A DNA stretch of 64,000 nt from JAMOQA01 sp964420365. GTDB lineage: Bacteria; Acidobacteriota; Polarisedimenticolia; J045. The notes under the pieces were generated by a model. The model saw nothing but the letters and a program-made list of their open reading frames with translations. It did not search any database and had not been told where the DNA came from. How positions within the stretch are numbered: the stretch's first letter is position 1; each line of letters starts with the position of its first letter. The translations under genes and the position numbers were made by a program. The DNA is taken from assembly GCA_964420365.1 (NCBI GenBank), contig CAYQTA010000094.1, forward strand, positions 1 to 64,000. The letters are read 5' to 3'. Of this stretch, positions 43,567 through 51,883 are shown one piece after another.

Positions 43567-44580
43567 ATGGGCAGCGAGCTCGCGAGATTCGTCGTGCGCG
43601 GGGCCGGCAAGGCCCTGCCGGACGGGCGTCTCCCCAACGAGGAACTCGCCGCGGCCCTCGGGACGACCGCCGAGTCGATCGAGGCGCGTACCGGCATCGT
43701 CGAGCGGCGCATCGCGCGGGACGGGGAGAGCGCGTCCGGGCTGGGCGCGATCGCCGGGCGCGAGGCCCTTTCCCGGGCCGGCCTCGACCCCGGCCGACTG
43801 GACCTCGTCATCCTTTCCACCTACACCCCGGACCACCTCCTCTGCCCGACCAGTCCCACCCTGGCCCACCGGCTCGGCGCCACCGGGGCCGGGACGTTCG
43901 ACGTGAACGCCGCCTGCTCGGGCGGCGTGACCTCGCTGTTCACCGGGGCGAGCCTCCTCGGTACCGGCGCGTTCCGGAACGTCCTCGTCGTCGCGGCCGA
44001 CCTGACGACCCGCTACATCCGCGAAGACGATCCGAAGACGCGCCTCGTCTTCGGCGACGGGGCCGCCGCCCTCCTGCTGGCCGCTCCCGGCGAGGGAGAC
44101 GGGCTCCTGTTCCGGGTCCGCTCCGCGTGGATGGGCTCCGACGGTTCCGGGGCCGAGCACTTCCTCGTTCCCGAGGGGGGTACGGGCCCCGCCAGGATCA
44201 ACGGCACGCCCCTCGCCGGGGTCCGTACCGTCGTGATGAACGGGCGGGCGATCTTCCGTTTCGGCGTCGAGCAGGGGGCGCGGGTCGTCGAGACCCTTCT
44301 CGAGCGCGCGGGCAGGAGCCCCGCCGACGTCTCATGGGTGATTCCCCACCAGGCGAACCTCCGGATCATCCGCGCCATGGAGGATCGCACGGGCATCCCG
44401 GCGGACAGGTGGGTGACGAACCTCCAGCGCTACGGCAACACCGCCTCTCCGTCCGTGCTGCTGGCGCTGGTCGAGATGCTGGAGGAGGGCCGGGTACGTC
44501 CCGGGGACACCGGCCTCCTTGTCGCATTCGGTGCGGGCCTCACCTGGAGCGGGCTCCTGGTCGAGATCGACCGCGCCTGA
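43567..44580 (+). CDS. 3-oxoacyl-ACP synthase III (FabH-type ketosynthase)
   Basis: 337 residues. The catalytic triad is Cys117 (NAACSGG), His in IPHQANLRI and Asn in RYGNTASPS. GDGAAALLL and SWMGSDG-like segments are typical. It condenses an acyl-CoA with malonyl-ACP; since it is not in a fab cluster it may be a special-purpose KAS III rather than the housekeeping FabH. ATG 43567 has GGGAGGG six bases upstream. Confidence 0.9.
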   Translation: MGSELARFVVRGAGKALPDGRLPNEELAAALGTTAESIEARTGIVERRIARDGESASGLGAIAGREALSRAGLDPGRLDLVILSTYTPDHLLCPTSPTLAHRLGATGAGTFDVNAACSGGVTSLFTGASLLGTGAFRNVLVVAADLTTRYIREDDPKTRLVFGDGAAALLLAAPGEGDGLLFRVRSAWMGSDGSGAEHFLVPEGGTGPARINGTPLAGVRTVVMNGRAIFRFGVEQGARVVETLLERAGRSPADVSWVIPHQANLRIIRAMEDRTGIPADRWVTNLQRYGNTASPSVLLALVEMLEEGRVRPGDTGLLVAFGAGLTWSGLLVEIDRA

Positions 44581-44795
44581 GCGCGGGGCACGATCCGCAG
44601 CAACCGCCCCCGTCCCCTTCCGCGTGCAAGGTTCTCGCCGCATCCTCGAGGGCAGCAGGAGAGATCGGCCGGCTCCTTGGCCACCGTCTTTCTGCCGAAG
44701 CGGTGCGGCGCGGCCGCCGTGAACGCCCGAATCCCCCCCTCCCTCCCCCCGGTCGCGTCGCACCGTTTCCCTTCTCCGGGCACGCCGGACGGGGC

Positions 44796-44801
44796 TACAA
44801 T
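44796..44801 (+). promoter_or_regulatory. -10 element TACAAT next to the TPR-protein start codon
   Basis: TACAAT lies in GGGGCTACAATCCCCC and ends 9 bases before ATG 44811. The short leader is C-rich and has no ribosome binding site, so the mRNA would be leaderless or nearly so. Confidence 0.45.
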
Positions 44802-44810
44802 CCCCCGCCC

Positions 44811-47447
44811 ATGCCGACGCGAACGATCCTGCTCCTCGCCGTCCTCCTCCCCCTCCTCGCCGCCCCCGCCCCGGCCGGGGCGGCCGCACCCGTGCACGCC
44901 GGGCCCGGCGACGACTACCTGCGGGCCCTCCAGCTCCTCCGCCAGGGCGATGCACCGGGCGCCATCGCCATCCTCGAGCGCCTGGCGGGCGCCACGCCCG
45001 CCTCGGTGCCGGTCCACCGGGACCTGGCGCGACTCGTCCTGGCCTCCCGGGACGACGCCGCGGTCCGGGACCTGCGCCGGGAGATGCGCCGCCGCCTGCG
45101 CCGCACGTCCCGCGACGTGGGCGCCAACGTGGCGATGGCGATCCTGGAGCAGGCGCGGGGACGGAAGGCAGCGGCGCATCGGCACCTGCTGACCGCCCTC
45201 ACGGCCGGGTGCCGCGATCCCCTTCTCGTGCCGCTGCTCCTCGAGACCAGTCCCTCCCCGGACGGCCTGCTCGCCTGGATGGCCCGGCGCCGGGCGGTCA
45301 TCCCCGGGGACTCGGCATTCCGGGCACTCGAGGCGCGGGCCCTCCTCGCGCGGGGACGCCTTCCCGCCGCCCGGGATCTCCTCGAGGAGGGCCTCCGGCG
45401 CGACCCGGAACACCCGGACCTGCTCGCCCTGCGGGCGGAGCTGTTCCGGGCGGAGGGACGCGAGACCAGGGCCTGCGAGATGGCGCAGGTCGCGCTGGGA
45501 TTCCTCGCCACCCGGCAGGACGTCCCGGAAACCCGGGTCCCCCTGCGCCTCGTCCTGGCGCGGATCCTGGCCGCCTGCGGGCGCCCCGCCGACGCGGAGG
45601 CGGTGCTCGCGGGTCTCGGTCCCCTGCTCTCGCCCCCGGGCACGGCGCCCCTCGACCCCCTGGCGGACCTGGGCCGGGCCGAGGTGGCCCTCGCGGCCGG
45701 CGATCCTCTCCGCGCCCTGGCGCTCGTGCGGTTCCTGCCGCGGGACCCCGGTTGGATCGAGCGTTACCCGGGCCCGGGAGACGGCTCGTACGCGGGCCTG
45801 CTCCACCCGCGGCCCTGGGCACGGTCCGTCGCGGCCCGCGCCCTCGTGAACCTCCGGCTGCCCCGGGGTCGCCGCCTCCTCCCCCCGCCGGGGCCGGGCC
45901 CGACGGGTCTCGGGCTGGCCGACCGGGAGGAACTCCTCGCGGCCCGGCTCGCGGCCGGGGACGCGGCCGTGGAGACGGTCCGCGTGGAGGACCTCGCCCG
46001 GGCCCTCGACCGGGCGGGACTCGACCGCCGCGCCCGCCGGCTCCGGGTGCTGGCTGCGGCCCGTCGGCTGCTCCCGGCCCCGGACGAGGCCCCCGGGGAC
46101 GACCCGGACCTCCGCCTGGCGCGGCAGATCGCGGCATTCCTGCCCGGCCCGCCGGGCGCCGACCTGGACGAGCTGGTGCTGGCGCCGGCCCACGGGCTGC
46201 TCCGGGCCGCCTTCCGGACGGGAAGGGCGACCGCCCTCGCCGCGGCCGGACGATGGGACGACGTGCGTCGCGCCTGCCGGGAAGGCCTGCTCGACCTCGA
46301 GGAAGCGACGCGCACGACGCGGCCGCTGCCGCCGGAACTCGTTCCGCTGCTCGAGGCGTGGGGGTCTCCTTCCCTGGTGCTGCCCGGTCTCGCTGCACGG
46401 GCCGCCCTGGCGGCGGGGATGGCTCCTCCCCGGGTGGCGGCGGGGCTCTTCCACGACCTCGGACGGGCGGCCCGTGGATGGTCCCGCATCGAGTCGCCCT
46501 GGCCCCGGGAGCCACGGGACGCGCCGGTCCCCCCGGGAGCCTGCCTGGTCCTCGCGACCCCGCCCGGTCCCGGTGAGATCACCGTCGCCCTGGCGACGGG
46601 GCACGCCCCGGCCGTCCGCGCGGGGACCGTCGACCCGCTGACGCTGCCCCCGTGCCGCGAGGCCCGGGTGGTCCTCTGGGCGGGGCCCGCGACGCCGGAG
46701 TCCCGGGGCCTCCCCGGGCTGGGCCCCGCGGAGGGTCCGTTGCTGGTCCGCCTCCCGCACCCGGGGGACCCGGCGTTGCCGGACGTCGCCCGGCCCCGGG
46801 CCCCCGGCCCCCCGCGCCCGGTCGGCGCGGACCCGGCGTGCCCGCTGCGGGCACTCGTGGAGGCCCTCGCCGGCGCGGCCGCGACGTCCGCCGATGCAGC
46901 TCCCCTCCGCGAAGAGCAACCCGCCTGGCTCGCCTTCGGCGGGGCGGGGATCGCTCCTCCCGGGGCACCCGCGTCCTCGGGATGGCTCGCGCCCGCATCC
47001 CTCGTCGAGGGGGGCTGGCTCAGCCCGGAATCCCTCCGGGCCCATCCGCCGGGAGGCCCCGGCCTGGTCGCCGTCGGCCTCCTCGTCCCGTCCGCGGAAA
47101 CCGAGCCGGCCGCCTGGCTCCTCGCCGAGTCGGCGCTCCTGTCGGGAAGGGGCTGGGCGCTGCTTTCCCGCGTGCCCCTGTCCCCGGGAGAACGGGCGGC
47201 ACTCCTGCGGGGCCTCGGGCGGGCGGAGGGCGTGGCACCCCTGCCGGTCCTTCGCGAACTGGCCGCGAAACGCCCGGAACTGGCCGCGAAGCTGGAACTG
47301 TGGACGGTCGCCTCGCGGGTGAGACCGCGAAAGACGCCCCCCCCGGCGGCCGCCTTCGTCCTCGCCGGACTGGTGGCCGTCGCCCTCGGGGGGGGGCTCC
47401 TCCTCGCTTTCCTCCGGCGGCGGAGGGCGGGAGGAATCAGCCCCTGA
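44811..47447 (+). CDS. membrane-anchored TPR protein with possible degenerate CHAT-like domain
   Basis: 878 residues. Signal peptide (about 1-26), then TPR-like helices (about 30-330, e.g. LRALQLLRQGDAPGAIAILERL), a long Leu/Arg/Ala-rich middle, and a C-terminal transmembrane helix (about 850-870) followed by RRRR, giving an exported body with a membrane anchor. Residues about 620-830 have the strand-helix order of a CHAT protease (DLGLAESALLSGRGWALLSRVPLSPGE-like step), but the usual His and Cys positions are not seen. If this reading is right it is a pseudo-CHAT; otherwise the domain is unknown. The 230 bp upstream hold no gene. Confidence 0.6.
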   Translation: MPTRTILLLAVLLPLLAAPAPAGAAAPVHAGPGDDYLRALQLLRQGDAPGAIAILERLAGATPASVPVHRDLARLVLASRDDAAVRDLRREMRRRLRRTSRDVGANVAMAILEQARGRKAAAHRHLLTALTAGCRDPLLVPLLLETSPSPDGLLAWMARRRAVIPGDSAFRALEARALLARGRLPAARDLLEEGLRRDPEHPDLLALRAELFRAEGRETRACEMAQVALGFLATRQDVPETRVPLRLVLARILAACGRPADAEAVLAGLGPLLSPPGTAPLDPLADLGRAEVALAAGDPLRALALVRFLPRDPGWIERYPGPGDGSYAGLLHPRPWARSVAARALVNLRLPRGRRLLPPPGPGPTGLGLADREELLAARLAAGDAAVETVRVEDLARALDRAGLDRRARRLRVLAAARRLLPAPDEAPGDDPDLRLARQIAAFLPGPPGADLDELVLAPAHGLLRAAFRTGRATALAAAGRWDDVRRACREGLLDLEEATRTTRPLPPELVPLLEAWGSPSLVLPGLAARAALAAGMAPPRVAAGLFHDLGRAARGWSRIESPWPREPRDAPVPPGACLVLATPPGPGEITVALATGHAPAVRAGTVDPLTLPPCREARVVLWAGPATPESRGLPGLGPAEGPLLVRLPHPGDPALPDVARPRAPGPPRPVGADPACPLRALVEALAGAAATSADAAPLREEQPAWLAFGGAGIAPPGAPASSGWLAPASLVEGGWLSPESLRAHPPGGPGLVAVGLLVPSAETEPAAWLLAESALLSGRGWALLSRVPLSPGERAALLRGLGRAEGVAPLPVLRELAAKRPELAAKLELWTVASRVRPRKTPPPAAAFVLAGLVAVALGGGLLLAFLRRRRAGGISP

Positions 47448-47631
47448 CGTTCAGGCGCGTCCCGGCGTGCCCGTCCGAGGTCGCCGCCTGGATCTTCCGC
47501 GGATCCGGCATGGCATCGACCTTGCGGATCGTGAGCTGCCGCGCCCGGCGCGCCAGCTGCCGGACCTGCTCGATCGAGCGCTGCAGGATCTCGCGCGAAC
47601 TCGGCAGGTTGGCAAGGGCCCTGATTTCCAT
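47437..47631 (-). CDS. small protein of unknown function (64 residues)
   Basis: A 64-residue frame with a strong AGGAGG seven bases before ATG 47631. Mostly amphipathic helix (SREILQRSIEQVRQLARRAR) with a polar tail ending LNVRG. Converges with and overlaps the TPR protein gene by 11 bp. No family recognised. Divergent from a Maf-type gene, which might hint at motility, but nothing else supports that. Confidence 0.55.
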   Translation of the reverse strand: MEIRALANLPSSREILQRSIEQVRQLARRARQLTIRKVDAMPDPRKIQAATSDGHAGTRLNVRG

Positions 47632-47811
47632 GGCGCGTCCTCCTGGCCCTCCCTCCCGGCGGGCGGAAGCCTCCACCCATCGAACGTATCGGCCGGGGCG
47701 GCGAAACCTTGAGCCCCGGCCCCACCTTGCGGCGGGATTTCCCGGGGACGACGTTCTCCCCTGCCCGCCACCGTCCGGGAACGCCCGCCGGCGGCGGACC
47801 GGAGGATCCCG

Positions 47812-49185
47812 ATGACGCTGCCGCCCCCGCTCGTGCTGGCCGACGCGGAGGATCCCGCCCTGCGGGACCTGCGGCGGCGGCTCGGAGAGCGGGTGGACGT
47901 GGTCGTCGCCGATCCCGCCGGTTACGCCACCCTCGTCCACCGGGTGGCGGCGGCCCTCGGGGCGGGCCGGCCCATCCGGGTCCACCGTTCACCGGGTGCC
48001 CCGGCCGAGCGCAGGGAACTCCTCGGACGACTGATCGAGGAAGCCCGGGCCCTCCACGGGGCCACCGTCGGGACCCTCCTTTCCCGGGGAGACGAGTGGC
48101 TGGGCAACATCGTCGCCGCCGCGCCGCGACTCGTGGAACTCCCTTCCGTCACCTCCCTGGACGGCCGTCTCGCCGGGCGCCCGGCACTGGTGGTGGGAGC
48201 CGGTCCCTCCCTCGAGTCCCTCGCTCCCGTGCTCCCCCTGCTGGCCACCCGCTGCACGGTCCTCGCGGCGGCGAGCGCGCTGCTTCCCCTGGCCCGCCTT
48301 GGGATCGAAGCGGACGTGGCCGTGCTGATCGAGGGGCGGGACCGCCGGGACCAGCTCCGCGCCGCGCCGGATCCCCGGAGGACGCTCCTGGTCGTCGCGC
48401 ACCAGGGGCACCCCGCGCACCTGGACCCGCGTTTCCGCGCCCTCCTGCGCCTCGACGCCGCGGAGAACGGGTGGTTCGTGCGGCTGGTATCCCCGCCGGC
48501 GGCCCCGGTGCCGACCGGGGGAAACGTCGGAACGACCGCGCTCCGCCTCGCCCTCGCCTGGGGCGCGGACCCGGTGATCCTCGCCGGGCTCGACTTCGCC
48601 TGGCCGGCCGGCAGGGCGAGCCACGCCGAGGGAGCCGCGAGCCCCCCGGCGGGCGCGGAACACGGAGCCTTCCTCGAGGTTCCCGGAACGGGAGGGCACC
48701 CGGTGCGGACGACCGCCCTCCTGGCGTCCTACCGGGCGAACACGGAGGCCACGCTGCGCGAGTTCGCCGGCCGGGTGGTGATCAACCCGGTTCGCCCGGG
48801 AGCGGCCCGGATCGCGGGAACCCGGGAGGAGGACCCGGCCGACGTGGCGGCGAACCTGCCCGTCGCCTCCCCCGGTCCACCGCCGGCGCCGCCGAGTCCC
48901 GGTCGGCCCTCCCCGGAGCGGCTGCGAACCGCCCTCGCGGGACTGGCGGACGACCTCTCCGGCGTCGCCGAGGAGGCCGGGCGGCTCCTCCAGGCGGGGG
49001 CCGGCCCGGAGACGCTCCGGGCCCGGCTCGGAACGATGCTCGCCGCCCACCCCGCCTCGTTCCCGGCGGCGGTCCTTCGCGGCCCGCTCCTCGCACCGGG
49101 ACGGGACCCCCGGGAGACCGTGCCCGCGCGCCTGGCCGCGGCCGTCGACTGGTTGCGACGCCTCGCCGAGGGGCTGCTCCCCTGA
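47812..49185 (+). CDS. Maf/DUF115-type protein (motility-associated glycosyltransferase-like)
   Basis: 457 residues. The central RPALVVGAGPSLESL and CTVLAAASALLPLARLGIEADVAVLIE are the signature of the DUF115/Maf family, whose members include flagellin glycosylation proteins and 6-hydroxymethylpterin diphosphokinase-like enzymes. GGNVGTTALRLALAWGADPVILAGLDFAW follows, then a helical C-terminal part. No flagellar gene is nearby, so the acceptor is unclear. GGAGG is six bases before the ATG. Confidence 0.75.
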   Translation: MTLPPPLVLADAEDPALRDLRRRLGERVDVVVADPAGYATLVHRVAAALGAGRPIRVHRSPGAPAERRELLGRLIEEARALHGATVGTLLSRGDEWLGNIVAAAPRLVELPSVTSLDGRLAGRPALVVGAGPSLESLAPVLPLLATRCTVLAAASALLPLARLGIEADVAVLIEGRDRRDQLRAAPDPRRTLLVVAHQGHPAHLDPRFRALLRLDAAENGWFVRLVSPPAAPVPTGGNVGTTALRLALAWGADPVILAGLDFAWPAGRASHAEGAASPPAGAEHGAFLEVPGTGGHPVRTTALLASYRANTEATLREFAGRVVINPVRPGAARIAGTREEDPADVAANLPVASPGPPPAPPSPGRPSPERLRTALAGLADDLSGVAEEAGRLLQAGAGPETLRARLGTMLAAHPASFPAAVLRGPLLAPGRDPRETVPARLAAAVDWLRRLAEGLLP

Positions 49186-49193
49186 GCCGGCGG

Positions 49194-49955
49194 TCAGCGA
49201 CGCCTGCGCTTGCCCCCGGTGCCGAACCGGCTGCTGCCGCCGCTGAAGGAGTTGCCGAAGGGGTTGCGGCCTCCCACCCCCGGCTGTCCCGGCCGTCCCG
49301 GCTGCTGCCCGCCGATCCCGGGGCCCTGGACCTGGCTGAGGCCGGGGATCGCCCGGGCCCCCATCTCCTTGCGGTAGTCCTCGACCGTGTAGTACCAGCG
49401 GTCGTAGGTCTCCTCGCCCCGTCGCACGGTATTGAAGGCGCGCCCGCGGCTCTTCGAGTGCACGCCGACGATGCCCTTCGTCAGCCCGGCCCCCATCCGA
49501 CCGCCGCCGCGCAGGCGCGGCCGCGGGGCGCTCACCTGCTCCCCGATCTTGAACGATCCGCCCAGCCCCAGGTTGCCCGGCTGCCCCTCCTTGGTGCAGG
49601 ACGAGACGACCCGGCCCGCCGGTCCGAGCCGCAGGAGACACCAGTCCTCGAACTTCGCGTTCCGGACCATCGGGTCGGTGTACAGCTTCCGCAGGAAGAC
49701 CTGGCCCTTCTGGCCCTTCTGCTTCAGGTCCTCCAGCTTGACCGGCACGTGTCCCTGGTCTTCCTGGTAGCGGAGGATCGCCGCGGCGAACTCCTCCTGG
49801 ATGAAGAGCAGCTCCTGCTCCCGCTCCCGCTGCTCGATCACCGACCACTCCTCCGCGACCGCGCCGGAGAGGATCCCCATCACCGTGAGCATCGTGACGA
49901 GGCCGACGAGCAGGAACCCCCGCTCGCCGGGACGGGGGCCACGGGCGGCGGGCAT
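49194..49955 (-). CDS. pseudopilin-like type II secretion protein
   Basis: 253 residues. A prepilin-like N-terminus, RGFLLVGLVTMLTVMGIL, with the Gly-Phe cleavage site at 13-14, but Gly rather than Glu at mature position 5. The helix is followed by YTDPMVRNAKFEDW, which resembles the IPVDPxTGEAEW block of the two GspG-like proteins upstream. The tail is Gly/Pro/Arg-rich and probably disordered. Last gene of the secretion operon. Confidence 0.75.
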   Translation of the reverse strand: MPAARGPRPGERGFLLVGLVTMLTVMGILSGAVAEEWSVIEQREREQELLFIQEEFAAAILRYQEDQGHVPVKLEDLKQKGQKGQVFLRKLYTDPMVRNAKFEDWCLLRLGPAGRVVSSCTKEGQPGNLGLGGSFKIGEQVSAPRPRLRGGGRMGAGLTKGIVGVHSKSRGRAFNTVRRGEETYDRWYYTVEDYRKEMGARAIPGLSQVQGPGIGGQQPGRPGQPGVGGRNPFGNSFSGGSSRFGTGGKRRRR

Positions 49956-49959
49956 CGCC

Positions 49960-50985
49960 TCAGCTCCCGCTCGCCGGCTCGCACGTCACCGACGTGGTGT
50001 CGTCGTCCGTACCGCGGTCCGGGCAGGTGTCCGACTGGTTCGGAAGCACCGGTCCGCACGTCCCGTCACCGTCGTCGTAGACGGTGAGGGTGACCAGGTA
50101 GTCCCCGGACGCCAGGTACGTGTGCGAGGCGAGGCACCGGTTCTGCACGATGTCGGTCTTCCCGTCGCCCCACGACCACTGGTAGGTCAGGATCCGCCCG
50201 TCGGGGTCCTTCGACTCGCACCCGGACAGCGTCACCGGCCAGAGATCGGCGTTCGGCGCCTTCGGCACCGTCTGGGAGGGCCCTGCCTCCGCAACCGGCG
50301 GCAGGTTCGCGACGATGTCGTAGACCTCCGAGTCCGTGTCGGTCCCGCCGTCGTTGTCCACGACCTTGAGCGTGACCTCGAGGTGCTGGGCCTGGGAGTA
50401 GGTCCGGGTGATCGCCTGGTTCTCGGTGGTTTCCCGGTCCGGGTTGTCCTTGTCCGGGTCCGGGTTGTCCGAGATGATCGTCCACTGGTACTCGACGATC
50501 TCCCCGTCCATGTCCTCGCTCGAGGAACCGGAGAACGTCACCGTTCGGCCGACCCGCTGCGAGCCGCTCGGCGTGATCACGATGCTCGCCGTCGGATCCT
50601 CGTTCTCGCCGCCCACGGTGATCTCCGTCTCTCCCTCCGCGGACCCGCTCTTGACCTTCACCGTGCAGTCCTCGTCGGTCCAGAGGGTGTCCTGGGCCTC
50701 GCCGCGGTCGTTGGTCTTCACTACCTTGCCGCCGCTCGCCAGGCGCCCCGCCGTCGTCGAGAAACGGACCCCGATTCCGCCCTTCGGCTGGCCGGTCGTA
50801 TCGTAGACGACCGCCGTGATGATCGACTGGCCCTCGTCCGCCGAGCCGAGCCGGATCGTCTGGGGATTGGCCGTCACCTCGATCACCCAGTCCGGGTCGG
50901 CCGTCGGTTCGGTCTTGTCACAACCGGGAGCCACCAGCGCCAGCGCCAGCGCCCCGAGCACCATCCATGCCGTCCTGCTCTTCAT
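49960..50985 (-). CDS. lipoprotein with Ig-like and PKD domains
   Basis: 341 residues. Lipobox LVAPGC near residue 22. A Big-1-like domain (about 35-125, with AVVYDTTGQPKGGIGVRFSTTAG) is followed by two PKD-type domains, each with the D.DG.I..YQW pattern (DMDGEIVEYQWTI and DPDGRILTYQWSWGDG) and a HTYxxxGxYxVTLTV end. Cell-surface adhesion or scaffolding is likely. It sits between pseudopilin genes, so it may be a substrate or accessory of the secretion system. Confidence 0.85.
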   Translation of the reverse strand: MKSRTAWMVLGALALALVAPGCDKTEPTADPDWVIEVTANPQTIRLGSADEGQSIITAVVYDTTGQPKGGIGVRFSTTAGRLASGGKVVKTNDRGEAQDTLWTDEDCTVKVKSGSAEGETEITVGGENEDPTASIVITPSGSQRVGRTVTFSGSSSEDMDGEIVEYQWTIISDNPDPDKDNPDRETTENQAITRTYSQAQHLEVTLKVVDNDGGTDTDSEVYDIVANLPPVAEAGPSQTVPKAPNADLWPVTLSGCESKDPDGRILTYQWSWGDGKTDIVQNRCLASHTYLASGDYLVTLTVYDDGDGTCGPVLPNQSDTCPDRGTDDDTTSVTCEPASGS

Positions 50986-51002
50986 GGCAAACCTCTCGCT
51001 CG

Positions 51003-51410
51003 TCACAGCTCCGAGTAGTCGATTCCATCGAGGGTCTGGCCCGACGCCCGCGACCGGACGTCCCAGATCCCCGGCGGTTGGCTCGGGTCCAGGCTCGACT
51101 CCATGTCGGCCTGGATCTCGTCCCATTCCGCCTCCCCGGTGATCGGATCGACCGGGATCTTCCGCAGGTACCCCTCGTCCACCAGCGCGTTCAGGTCCTG
51201 CGGGTAGTAGCCCTTGTCCGCGAAGTACTGGTCGATCGTCTGTCGGAGGATGAACAGGTTCTCGCGCAGGACCGCCTCCCGCGCCTTCCGCTGCGCATTC
51301 TGGTACCGGGGCAGGGCGATCCCGACCAGGAGCGCGATGATCGCGATGACGACCATCAGCTCGATCAGGGTGAACCCCGCCTCGCGGCGATTCGTCTTCC
51401 CGGTCATCAT
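51003..51410 (-). CDS. GspG-like major pseudopilin
   Basis: 135 residues. Prepilin signal REAGFTLIELMVVIAIIALLVGIALP with Gly-Phe cleavage and Glu at mature position 5. The C-terminal part has the GspG-type YFADKGYYPQDLNALVDEGYLRKIPVDPITG block. ATG 51410 has AAGGA nine bases upstream; GTG 51419 is an alternative. Forms the periplasmic pseudopilus. Paralogous to the gene directly upstream. Confidence 0.9.
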   Translation of the reverse strand: MMTGKTNRREAGFTLIELMVVIAIIALLVGIALPRYQNAQRKAREAVLRENLFILRQTIDQYFADKGYYPQDLNALVDEGYLRKIPVDPITGEAEWDEIQADMESSLDPSQPPGIWDVRSRASGQTLDGIDYSEL

Positions 51411-51415
51411 CGTCG

Positions 51416-51883
51416 TCACCAGTCCTTGTACTTCGTTCCATCGAGGGCCGTTCCCTCGGCAAGAGAAAATACGTCGAACACGTGGGTCCCGTCCCACGAG
51501 TCGTCGTCGTGGTCCTGCTTCGACGACCGCTTTCCCCACTCGGCCTCTCCCGTCAGGGGGTCCACGGGGATCTTCCTCAGGAACTTGACCTTGATCTCCT
51601 TCGCCAGGCCGAGATCCAGCCCCTCCACCAGCACGTCCAGGTCCTCGGGCCAGTCCTCCGCCGTCGCGTCCTTCTTCGCCGAGGGAACCTGCTTGACCGT
51701 CCAGTGGTAGGCGTCGATCGCCCGCCGCATCCGCCGCAGCGTCTGCCTCAGCTCGAGCTCCCGCGCCCGCCGCTCCATCACGTGGGCGACGGGCAGCGCC
51801 ATCCCCGCCATCAGCGCGAGGAGCGTCGTCACGCAGATCAGCTCGACGAGGGAAAAACCCCGCTGGCAGGAATGCCGAGTCAT
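51416..51883 (-). CDS. second GspG-like pseudopilin
   Basis: 155 residues. N-terminal QRGFSLVELICVTTLLALMAGMALP with Glu at mature position 5. It shares with its neighbour the RKIPVDPLTGEAEW block and a DGTKYKDW ending (DGIDYSEL in the neighbour), so the two arose by duplication. ATG overlaps the secretin stop. Confidence 0.88.
   Translation of the reverse strand: MTRHSCQRGFSLVELICVTTLLALMAGMALPVAHVMERRARELELRQTLRRMRRAIDAYHWTVKQVPSAKKDATAEDWPEDLDVLVEGLDLGLAKEIKVKFLRKIPVDPLTGEAEWGKRSSKQDHDDDSWDGTHVFDVFSLAEGTALDGTKYKDW

Noticed and set aside
47690..47740. Sigma-54 promoter (GGCCCC...TTGC) before the Maf-type gene
   Set aside because: The GG and GC elements are one base too close, and the flanking consensus is poor.
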